64,000 bases of DNA from Parvimonas sp. oral taxon 393 str. F0440. Its GTDB lineage: Bacteria > Bacillota > Clostridia > Tissierellales > Peptoniphilaceae. Position numbers and translations under genes: made by a program. Shown here piece after piece: positions 56,481 to 64,000 of the stretch (position 1 is the stretch's first letter; the number at the start of each line of letters is the position of its first letter). Location of the stretch: positions 434,001 through 498,000 of the forward strand of contig AFUS01000005.1 in NCBI GenBank assembly GCA_000223315.2, written 5' to 3'. The notes under the pieces are model-generated. The model was not told where the DNA came from. It saw nothing but the letters and a program-made list of their open reading frames with translations, and did no database searches.

Positions 56481-57812
56481 TTAATCTTTTGTCAAATTAT
56501 AAAATTTATCATTTACAATATATCTATAATATTTCAAAAATATTACACTCAAGATAAATTCATTTACGAATTGTGCAAATGCAACTCCAAATAGAGATAA
56601 ATCAAAAACTTGTGTTAATATCAACATTAAAATAAGACTTAAGATATTTACCCCTGCCGTTGTTTTTAATAAAAACATATTTTTATTCAAACCTTGTAAA
56701 GCACATTTGTATATGTATGAATATGAACTACAAATATTTGCAACTAAGAAAAATATCAAAAATTTTGTAGCAATATTTTGTACAGAAACGTCATCTGTAA
56801 TAAGTTTAGGTAAATATTCTCTAAAAATAAAGAATAATGCACTTCCAAAGATAAATAATATAGTTGTAATTTTAACTGATATTTTAGGATAATCTATCAA
56901 ATTTCTAATGTTTTTCTCTCCGGAACTTATGCTTATCAAACTCAAAGTCGCAGAACCATAGATATGTTTAAAAGTAAATAAAAACATAATTAAATTTGTA
57001 ATTATTGAATATCCAGCAAATTCGTTATTGCCTATTCTAATAACAATCATATTGAAAATAATGACAAAAATAGTTCCGTCAAAAATTTCCTGTATCATAA
57101 TAGGAAAAGCTAATTTAAAATGATTAATTCCATTTATAAAATAGCTTTTTAATAATTCAAATTTTAAATTTAATTTATTTTTCAATACAAAAATGTAAAT
57201 AAGAAGATTTACAAACATTGAAAAAACTGTAGTAAATCCGACCATAGTAATTCCAAATTTTGGGAAACCAAACTTTCCAAGAACGAACAAATAATCTAAA
57301 CCCAAATTTAAAACTGAAGAAACAGTAGATCCTATTAAAATCCACTTTGTCATATTTGAAATTCTAAAATATGCCCCAAATGTAAATAAACATAGTTGTA
57401 ATAAGACACAAAAACTCATAGGATATGAGAACAAAATGCCCTGTTCCAAAGTTTCCCCAGACAAATTATAAAATATTTTTAAAAAATATGTCTTTCCGAG
57501 CAACATTAATATTAAGAATATAATTCCCATAAAAATATTGATAGCAAGAGATGAAAAGAATTCATAATTTAGACCTTTTTCATCTCCCTGTCCCAGTTTT
57601 TCTCCAAGTTTAGTATTTATAATTATTGCAGTCGCTCCCAAAACTCCACTTATAGTATATAATGTTGAAGAAATCAAATTTACAGCATTAAATGCAGGTG
57701 TTGAAACTCTTGCAACAATAGCAATATCGGATAACTCCAAAATATAACTTAGGATAAAATTTACCATAAGTGGAAAAGCGAATTTGTTAAGTTCTAATCT
57801 TTTATTTTTCAT
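56481..57812 (-). CDS. MATE-family efflux transporter
   Basis: Cation-coupled multidrug or metabolite exporter of 443 residues with twelve hydrophobic segments. It starts LNKFAFPLMVNFILSYILEL and has the MATE-type DIAIVARVSTPAFNAVNLIS and GATAIIINTKLGEKLGQGDEK. The start overlaps the end of topA by 11 bases and its ribosome binding site is weak, so it probably depends on read-through from topA. Substrate unknown. Confidence 0.9.
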   Translation of the reverse strand: MKNKRLELNKFAFPLMVNFILSYILELSDIAIVARVSTPAFNAVNLISSTLYTISGVLGATAIIINTKLGEKLGQGDEKGLNYEFFSSLAINIFMGIIFLILMLLGKTYFLKIFYNLSGETLEQGILFSYPMSFCVLLQLCLFTFGAYFRISNMTKWILIGSTVSSVLNLGLDYLFVLGKFGFPKFGITMVGFTTVFSMFVNLLIYIFVLKNKLNLKFELLKSYFINGINHFKLAFPIMIQEIFDGTIFVIIFNMIVIRIGNNEFAGYSIITNLIMFLFTFKHIYGSATLSLISISSGEKNIRNLIDYPKISVKITTILFIFGSALFFIFREYLPKLITDDVSVQNIATKFLIFFLVANICSSYSYIYKCALQGLNKNMFLLKTTAGVNILSLILMLILTQVFDLSLFGVAFAQFVNEFILSVIFLKYYRYIVNDKFYNLTKD

Positions 57813-59894
57813 TTTTCTTTTTCTTTAAATCAATTTCAAAATCGCAATTTTCGTCGGAACATTTTAGTGCATGTTTAAATCTGTTTTTAACTTCAACTAA
57901 GAATTTTCCACATTTTTCGCATTTTTTATCAGCTATAGGCTTGTCCCAAATTGCATAATCACATTCAGGATAATTTTCACAACCGTAAAAAACTTTTCTC
58001 TTTTTGGATATTTTTTCTATTATTCTTCCACCACATTTAGGACACTTTACCCCAGTATCTTTAACTTCCTTTTTTATATAATTACAATCAGGAAATCCGC
58101 TACAACCGATAAATCTACCGAATTTTGTCTTTTTGACAACTAAATTTTTACCACATTGTGGACATTTTTCATCAAGAACTTCATCTTTTATTTTATAATC
58201 CTCTGAATCCCCCTCAGACTTTTTCAAAAATGTTTCAAAAACAGCATAGAAGTCAGAAATAACTTTTTTCCAATCCTTTTTATTTTCAGCTATTTCATCA
58301 AGTTTTTCTTCCATTTCCATGGTGAATTTTTCGTTTATAATTGTTTCAAAGTTGGAAACTAAAAACTTATTTACATTTTTCCCCAAATCTGTAGGAATTA
58401 TTTTTTTATTCTCAATTAGAATATAAAATCTGCTTGTCAAACTATTTATAATACTTGCATAGGTACTTGGTCTCCCAATTCCATTTTCTTCAAGTTTTTT
58501 AACCAAAGTAGCCTCTGTAAAATTGGCAACCGGTTTTGTAAAATGTTGACTTTGTTCTATTTTTTCTGCATTTATTACATCTTTAACTTCTAATTTAGGT
58601 AATGGTTCATCTTTAATATCACTTGAAGTATATATTTTTGAAAATCCGTCAAATAAAGTATATCTTCCATTTAATTTATAGATACAATTATTAGAATTTA
58701 AAACTATTTGTGTACTTTCATAACTTTCTGCCTTCATTTGAGATGCGACTGTTCTTTCCCAAATTAATTTATAAAGTTTATATTGATTTGCAGTTAAATA
58801 GCTTTTTATTTTTTCAGGACTTCTAAAAATACTACTTGGTCTAACCCCCTCGTGAGCATCTTGAGAATTCTTTTTCTTTAAATTGTATTCATTTCCTTTA
58901 CTTGCATAGTTTTTCCCATAATTTTCGGTAATGTACTCGATAGCCTCTGCAACTATTTCTGATGAAATTCTAGTTGAGTCAGTTCTCATATATGAAATTA
59001 AACCGACAGAGCCATCTTTGCCTACATTAATCCCTTCATAAAGTTGTTGAGCAATACTCATTGTCATTGAGCTTGAAAAACCTAATTTTCTTCCCGCTTC
59101 TTGTTGCAATGTACTTGTAGTAAAAGGTGGTTGTGGTTTTCTCTCTTTTTTTACCTTTTTTACATCTTCCACGATAAAATTGTCTTTATCTGTTTTTTCT
59201 ACAACTTTTAAAGCCTCTTTTTCATTTTTTATTTCTTTTTTACTATTTTTTTATTTTCATATTCTCCATAATAAAGTGATTTAAACTCTATATTTTGAAC
59301 ATTATGTATCCCTTCAATCTTCCAAAACTCTTCAGGAACAAAATTATCTATCTCTTCTTGACGTTCACAGATAATTTTTAAAGTTGCAGATTGAACACGA
59401 CCTGCAGAAAGTCCACTCTTTATTTTTTTCCAAAGAATCGGAGATAGTTTATATCCTACAAGTCTATCTAAAACTCTTCTGGCTTGTTGAGAATTTACTA
59501 AATTCATATCTATTTTTCTTGAATTTTTTATAGATTCTTTGATACTTTTTTTAGTAATTTCGTGAAATTCTATTCTGTTATTTGCATTAATATCAAGTCC
59601 TAAAAGATAGGCTATATGCCAAGAAATTGCTTCCCCCTCTCTGTCGGGGTCGGTTGCAAGATATATATTTTCAGAATTTTTGTAAAGTTCTTTTAATTCT
59701 TTAATCTTAGACGCTTTTCCTCTTACATTTATATATTCAGGTTCAAAATTATTTTCTATATCTATCCCCATTTTGCTTTTAGGTAAATCTCTTATATGTC
59801 CAACACTTGCTACAACTTTGTAATTACTTCCAAGCATTTTGCTGACTGTTTTAGCCTTTGTTGGAGATTCTACTATAACTAAATTTTTATACAA
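57802..59894 (-). CDS. topA: DNA topoisomerase I (frameshifted)
   Basis: Type IA enzyme that relaxes negative supercoils. TOPRIM domain at the start (NLVIVESPTKAKTVSKMLGS, DPDREGEAI), ARRVLDRLVGYKLSPILW, the active-site tyrosine in GLISYMRTDSTRIS, and three C-terminal four-cysteine zinc ribbons (CPQCGKNL, CPKCGGRI, CEKCGKFL). The raw sequence splits at 59229; one A added at 59236-59241 restores KKEIKNEKEALKVVEKTDKD and gives 697 residues. The start is TTG at 59894, seven bases after AAGGAG, which overlaps the stop of the GNAT gene. Being essential, the break is most likely a sequencing error. Confidence 0.94.
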
Positions 59895-59904
59895 AACTAA
59901 CTCC

Positions 59905-60347
59905 TTACACAATCTTACTCATTGAAATATGTTCTATTCCAACTTCAACAAAAATATCATCATTGTCTTTAGTATAACCTAACATTTCATAAAAGGTCAT
60001 TGCATGATATTGAGCTGAAAATCTAATTGTTTTCTTTTCATTTTCTTTTTAAATTTTTTTACAGTTTCTTCCATACTTATAAATAAAAACTTTCCTACTC
60101 CTTTTCCTCTGCAAGATTTCTTTACACAGGCTCTTCCAAAATAGACAATGTCTTTATTTATATTCATAATCCTTGCAGTAGCAAGAAGCTCATCTCCTTC
60201 AAAAACTCCAACATGAATTGTATCTTCTAAACTATCTCTGTCATCAACTTCATATTCAAGTGGGACTTTTTGTTCATCGACGAAAACTTCCTCTCGCAAA
60301 GCGAATGCCTTTTCCATTTCTTCGCTTTTTAATATTCTATATTCCAT
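59905..60347 (-). CDS. GNAT-family acetyltransferase (frameshifted)
   Basis: N-acetyltransferase of 147 residues once one A is added at 60046-60050. It starts MEYRILKSEEMEKAFALREE, has the FVDEQKVPLEYEVDD segment and the acetyl-CoA motif KKSCRGKGVGKFLF, and ends with YHAMTFYEMLGYTKDNDDIF and GIEHISMSK, as in ElaA-type proteins. GGAGATG precedes the ATG. The stop codon overlaps the topA ribosome binding site, so the two genes are coupled. Confidence 0.88.
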
Positions 60348-60439
60348 AAAAACATCTCCGTATAATCTATAAACTCTCTATATGTTATATAATTTAATTC
60401 ATTTTGTCAATATATTTTTATAATTTCACAATTAAAAAA

Positions 60440-60463
60440 GTGCCAATTTTATAAAATTGACAC
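60440..60463 (-). terminator. Terminator of the thyA-flavin reductase operon
   Basis: GTGCCAATTTT / AAAATTGACAC stem with one mismatch and a T6 run on the minus strand. Confidence 0.75.
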
Positions 60464-60475
60464 AAAAATTTAATT

Positions 60476-61012
60476 TTATTCTATTATATATGCACTTACA
60501 ATTTCTCCATAATAAGCTGTATGATAATCCCTGTTTGCTCCATAAAAATCTCCTGACACATTTTCAGGATAATTTTTTTCCTTTATTTCCTTAGGAATTG
60601 CATTTTCATCTTGTTTTTGTTTATAAATAACCTTACATTCCAAAGTTAAAGACAATTCTTTAATAGCTGGAACATCTACAATTTCAGATTCAACTAAAGT
60701 TAAATTCAAATCTTTAATTTTATCAGTATCTCTTCCTGACTTTGTACCACAAACTCCAATTATATTTTTATCAAAATCATTCAAAAAAATATTTACAGTA
60801 AATTCTCCACTTTCATCAAGTAGTTTTTTTGTATAACGACTTTCTCTAACAAATGCTGTAAAAATCGGTCTATTCCATTCTATTCCCAAAGTTCCCCAAG
60901 AAATTGACATTGTATTTACCTTTTCTTTTGATTTTGTTGTAAGCAAAACACCTTTTTCAACTGCTAACATTATTTCTTTCGCATAATCAAAAACATTAAT
61001 TTTTCTTTTCAT
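60476..61012 (-). CDS. Flavin reductase-like protein
   Basis: FMN-binding split-barrel protein of 178 residues: GVLLTTKSKEKVNTMSISWG, RPIFTAFVRESRYTKKLLDE and FTVNIFLNDF are typical of the flavin-reductase-like domain. The C-terminus has DYHTAYYGEIVSAY. AGGAG lies upstream. It is nine bases after thyA in one operon; a link to folate or flavin redox supply is only a guess. Confidence 0.88.
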   Translation of the reverse strand: MKRKINVFDYAKEIMLAVEKGVLLTTKSKEKVNTMSISWGTLGIEWNRPIFTAFVRESRYTKKLLDESGEFTVNIFLNDFDKNIIGVCGTKSGRDTDKIKDLNLTLVESEIVDVPAIKELSLTLECKVIYKQKQDENAIPKEIKEKNYPENVSGDFYGANRDYHTAYYGEIVSAYIIE

Positions 61013-61021
61013 AATTTTCTC

Positions 61022-61852
61022 CTAAATTGCAATCGGAATATCTTTTATTTGTTCTCCGCATTTATAATTTTCTATTATAACATCATCTGATGTAAAATCG
61101 TAAAAGTTTTTAACATCAGGATTTAAAGTAATCTTTGGAGCTGGAAATTTTTCCCTAGTAATAAGTTCTTTTATAATCGGAACATGTCTATCATAGATAT
61201 GAGCATCAGCTATTACATGAACAAGCTCTCCAACTTCCAAATTACATTCTCTAGCAAGCATATGAATCAAAATTGCATATTGACAAACATTCCAATTATT
61301 TGCTGCCAAAATATCTTGACTCCTTTGATTTAAAATAGCATTCAGCTTGTTCCCTGTAACATTAAAAGTCATACTATATGCACAAGGATATAAATTCATT
61401 TCTGATAAGTCTTCATGAACGTAAATATTTGTAATTATTCTTCTACTATAAGGATTGTTTTTCAAGTCATAAATAACTCTGTCAACCTGATCAAACATTC
61501 CTTCCTTATATTTATGTTTAACTCCAAGCTGATAACCATAAGCCTTTCCGATACTTCCGTTTTCATCAGCCCATTCATCCCAAACATGACTCTTTAAATC
61601 CTTAATATTATTGGACTTCTTTTGCCATATCCAAAGCATTTCGTCAGTACATAATTTTATAGCTGTTTTTCTAAGTGTAAGTGCAGGAAATTCTTCCGCC
61701 AAATTGTATCTATTTACAACTCCAAATTTTTTTATCGTATATGCCTTTGTTCCATCTTCCCAAACAGGACGAACTTTTTCTCCCTTTGTATCTACTCCGT
61801 TTTCGAGTATATCTTTACACATTGAAATAAATATATCATCTGCTCTACTCAT
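61022..61852 (-). CDS. thyA: Thymidylate synthase
   Basis: Makes dTMP from dUMP using methylene-tetrahydrofolate, linking it to the folate importer and thymidylate kinase also in this window. The 276-residue protein has RRIITNIYVHEDL, the nucleophile cysteine in NLYPCAYSMTFNV (PCAYSMTF replaces the more common PPCH-type motif), LNQRSQDILAANNWNVCQYA and HVIADAHIYDRHVP. AGGAG precedes the ATG. This variant active site is seen in other Firmicutes and I do not take it as inactivating. Confidence 0.95.
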   Translation of the reverse strand: MSRADDIFISMCKDILENGVDTKGEKVRPVWEDGTKAYTIKKFGVVNRYNLAEEFPALTLRKTAIKLCTDEMLWIWQKKSNNIKDLKSHVWDEWADENGSIGKAYGYQLGVKHKYKEGMFDQVDRVIYDLKNNPYSRRIITNIYVHEDLSEMNLYPCAYSMTFNVTGNKLNAILNQRSQDILAANNWNVCQYAILIHMLARECNLEVGELVHVIADAHIYDRHVPIIKELITREKFPAPKITLNPDVKNFYDFTSDDVIIENYKCGEQIKDIPIAI

Positions 61853-61992
61853 AATTATCTCCTAAAATTATTCTACAATAAGAATAACATTTTTATTAAA
61901 AAAAGGCAAATTCATTAAAGTGTTTTTCACAACATATTGCTTATAGTTTTTGCTATATTTCAAAATATTTTTAATTTCTATATTAAAAATAC

Positions 61993-62021
61993 TTGATTTA
62001 AGTTTTGTGATATGGTATAAT
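61993..62021 (+). promoter_or_regulatory. Promoter of rpmE2
   Basis: TTGATT and TATAAT with 17-base spacing. Confidence 0.75.
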
Positions 62022-62064
62022 ACCTAAAGTGATTAATTTACAATATTTAAGCGAGGTGAATACA

Positions 62065-62309
62065 ATGAAAAAGGGAATACATCCAGAATATAATAAAGTA
62101 GTTTTTATGGATACAACAAGTGGATATAAATTCATCTGTGGTTCAACAAAAACTTCAAATGAAACAATAGAAATGGAAGACGGTAACACTTATCCATTAA
62201 TTAAAATCGAAATCAGTTCTGACTCTCACCCATTCTACACAGGTCGTCAAAGATTTGTTGAAAAAGGTGGTAGAATTGAAAAATTCAAAAAAGATACAAT
62301 ATGGACTAG
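62065..62309 (+). CDS. rpmE2: 50S ribosomal protein L31 type B (frameshifted at the 3' end)
   Basis: Ribosomal protein with the type B signature [39 protein letters not shown] and [20 protein letters not shown]. The zinc-binding CxxC motif of type A is absent. One A added to the run at 62287-62292 makes the end read FKKRYNMD followed by TAG at 62307, right before a terminator, giving 81 residues. Uncorrected, the frame runs on through the terminator to 62472, which is not credible. GAGGTG lies before the ATG. Confidence 0.93.
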
Positions 62310-62310
62310 T

Positions 62311-62336
62311 AAAAAGCAGAGCAATCTGCTTTTTTT
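62311..62336 (+). terminator. Terminator of rpmE2
   Basis: AAAAAGCAGA / TCTGCTTTTT hairpin with a four-base loop, directly after the stop. Confidence 0.88.
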
Positions 62337-62339
62337 GTT

Positions 62340-62640
62340 GCAAAAAATCATGGGCTTTAGGAGACTTCTCGACTATTGCTTGTTTACAAAAAATAGTATT
62401 TATGAAAGAAACTCTATAATAATTTTAGTATGTATCTTCGATACATTTACTTTTGATAAAGCAAAAGTATAAGATTTCCGCAGTCGATTGTATTCCAAAT
62501 CAAAGATTTGGACAATCTTTGCGTCAGACCTACTTTTGTTTACAAGTAAACAAAGTTAGGGCTAGATTCATTTTGCTAACGCTACAGTCGAAATGACGGA
62601 TAAGGAAAAAAACTTCGTTTAATAGCTTACCGTTAAATGT
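62340..62640. repeat. Mosaic of dispersed hairpin repeats
   Basis: Contains GTATCTTCGATACATTTAC, CTTTTGATAAAGCAAAAG (a one-base variant), the CAGTCGATTGTAT...TTTGCGTCAGACCTAC block and AAAGTTAGGGCTAGATTC, in an order close to that near 31.1 kb. No gene. Confidence 0.8.
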
Positions 62641-62723
62641 AAATCAGCTTACGAGTTATTTTAAAAAATTATAACAAATAAAATATTTAACATCATAAAA
62701 CTTAACAAAGCAAAAAACAACAA

Positions 62724-62749
62724 AAAAGAGCTGTTTTCACAGCCCTTTT
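62724..62749 (-). terminator. Terminator after the 77-aa gene
   Basis: GGGCTGTG / CACAGCCC-like stem (AGAGCTG against CAGCCCT on the plus strand) with a T6 run on the minus strand. Confidence 0.7.
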
Positions 62750-62752
62750 AAA

Positions 62753-62986
62753 TTAGCAACCACCTTTTAATTTTTTACTTCTTATATAAATCTTTGGGAA
62801 TTTATCATGCTGATTAAAATATCCCATAAGTTCAAAAAATTGAAAAGCTCTTTTCTGTTGATCAACGGTCATATTTGTTTTTTCTCTTATGAATTTTTTA
62901 GCCCTTTTTGAATAAACAAAATATCCGTCAGCATTTATATCCTTAATAACTATATCATATAAATCATAATACTCTTGCTTCATCAT
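62753..62986 (-). CDS. Hypothetical protein (77 aa)
   Basis: Basic small protein starting MMKQEYYDLYDIVIKDINAD, with KRAKKFIREKTNMTVDQQKR and ending SKKLKGGC. AAGGGGA precedes the ATG pair at 62986/62983; the longer open frame to 63034 has no ribosome binding site. It overlaps the end of the ABC transporter gene by about 20 bases, so the two are coupled. No family recognised. Confidence 0.65.
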   Translation of the reverse strand: MMKQEYYDLYDIVIKDINADGYFVYSKRAKKFIREKTNMTVDQQKRAFQFFELMGYFNQHDKFPKIYIRSKKLKGGC

Positions 62987-64000
62987 TGTCCCCTTTTGCA
63001 GATTGTATTTCGTACCAAGTTTTATATTTACCATTCAAAGCGATAAGCTCGTCATGTGTACCTGTTTCTAAAACTTTTCCATTCTCTATCATAACTATTG
63101 TATCACAATTTTTTACTGTGGACAATCTATGTGCAATAATCATCGTACTTCTACCCTGTTTCAAAACATCAATTCCATAATTGATTATTTTTCCGTTTCA
63201 GTATCAATATTTGCAGTTGCTTCATCCAAGATTAAAACTTTCGGATTTCTTACAATGGCTCTTGCAAAGCAAATGATTTGTTTTTCTCCAAGAGATAAAT
63301 CTGAACCGCTTATCGCCAATTCATAATCTAAATTATCATTTCTTTTTTGTAAAAGATTTTTACCACCAACTTTTATAATCGCATCTAAAACTTCACTTTC
63401 AGTTATATTTTCTTCTTTAAGAGTAATATTATCTCTTATACTTCCTGTGAAAATATATGGATCTTGAAGAACTACAGCCATTTGTTTTCTGTAAGATGCT
63501 TTACTTAGTGTTTTTATATTTTGTCCGTCAAGTAAAATTTCTCCTTTTTGATTGTCGTAAAATCCTAAAATCAAATTCATTATAGTTGACTTTCCACTTC
63601 CGGTAGCACCTACAAAGGCAATAGACTTTCCTTTGTCTAATTTAAAATTAACATCCTTTAAAACAGGAACATTTTCTTTGTACTCAAAGCCTACATTTTT
63701 AAATTCAATATTTCCTTCAAGGTCAATTTCTCTATCCGTAGTTTTTTCTTCTTCTATTTCAAAAATTTTGATTATTCTGTCGCAAGAAACAAGTGCAGTC
63801 TTATATCTATTTATTTGTGATAAGAAATTCATAAAAAGCCTTAAAATTCTTTTATTATATTCAATTAAAATATACAAAATCCCTACACTCAATCCCAAGC
63901 CATTAATCTTTAAAATTGTAAATACTAAAACTATCATAGCATTTGTAAAAATCATTACAAAGTCAATTAAATTCCAAGAGAATAAAGCATTTAATATAGT
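62964..64000 (-). CDS. ABC exporter (multidrug/lipid type), N-terminus beyond the window (frameshifted)
   Basis: C-terminal part of an ABC exporter: the last transmembrane helices (LRLFMNFLSQINRYKTAL), then an ATPase with Walker A VGATGSGKSTIMNLI, signature DLSLGEKQIICFARAI, Walker B VLILDEATANID and H-loop MIIAHRLSTV. The two raw frames (to 63185, and 63164-62964) join when one A is added at 63188-63192, giving DTETEKIINYGIDVLKQGRS. The gene runs off the right edge, so its start and partner genes are unseen. Substrate unknown. Confidence 0.88.

Noticed and set aside
57802-59894. Programmed ribosomal frameshifting in topA and ileS
   Set aside because: No slippery heptamer with a following structure was found, and the same one-base A defect occurs in unrelated genes, which favours sequencing error.
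61022-61852. Thymidylate synthase as inactive because of the unusual PCAYSMTF active site
   Set aside because: The nucleophile cysteine and all other catalytic blocks are present, and this variant is, to my knowledge, normal for a group of Firmicute enzymes.
62310-62472. C-terminal extension of ribosomal protein L31
   Set aside because: It would read through a strong terminator into the dispersed repeats; a one-base correction gives the normal L31 end.

Overview
The window is AT-rich (my rough impression is below 30% GC) and uses strong AGGAGG-type ribosome binding sites, a T-box leader, a THF riboswitch, SecA with a SEC-C tail, BofA/DarA/Veg-type genes and Cna_B/sortase-type surface proteins. 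That points to a low-GC Gram-positive bacterium, most likely an anaerobic coccus of the Tissierellia such as Parvimonas. The species is inferred from gene content, not proven.

Layout. 1-3.0 kb: housekeeping operon bofA-tmk-darA-darA paralogue-holB, then a tiny membrane protein and veg. 3.2-10 kb: two secreted adhesins with Cna_B domains and an LAKTG sorting signal, sharing a duplicated 3' module; the larger one carries an internal stop codon. 10.4-13.4 kb: aldehyde dehydrogenase and a DKNYY-domain membrane protein. 13.5-25.1 kb: an accessory and defence region with McrBC, a TPR protein, a three-gene RelA/SpoT-DGQHR-unknown cluster, several unknown proteins and an AbiH gene flanked by direct repeats of the rlmD 3' end. 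25.3-32.8 kb: rlmD, a TM2 protein, secA, folT under a THF riboswitch, and arginine deiminase. 32.9-36.3 kb: ileS of the long class with a GIHH active-site motif, under an Ile T-box. 36.5-43.4 kb: glutathione peroxidase, a GntR-controlled ABC operon, a CPBP protease and an L,D-transpeptidase. 43.5-47.0 kb: PPDK regulatory protein and PPDK. 47.1-52.6 kb: TfoX-like protein, a pair of ABC exporter half-genes and the pseudouridine degradation pair psuK-psuG. 53.4-64 kb: rpsU, a HIT protein, a DUF234 ATPase, a cysteine hydrolase, MATE pump, topA, GNAT, flavin reductase, thyA, rpmE2 and an ABC transporter cut by the window end.

A global point: about 19 places in 14 genes, including ileS, topA, rpmE and ppdK, have their reading frame broken at a short A or T run, and essentially every one is restored by adding one A to the coding strand. 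Systematic homopolymer undercalling in the assembly is the simplest explanation, so these genes are annotated across the breaks rather than called dead.

Long intergenic stretches are dominated by two dispersed repeat families. One is a GC-rich unit of about 65 bp (four copies). The other is a mosaic of small hairpin modules (near 31.2, 41.8, 53 and 62.5 kb).
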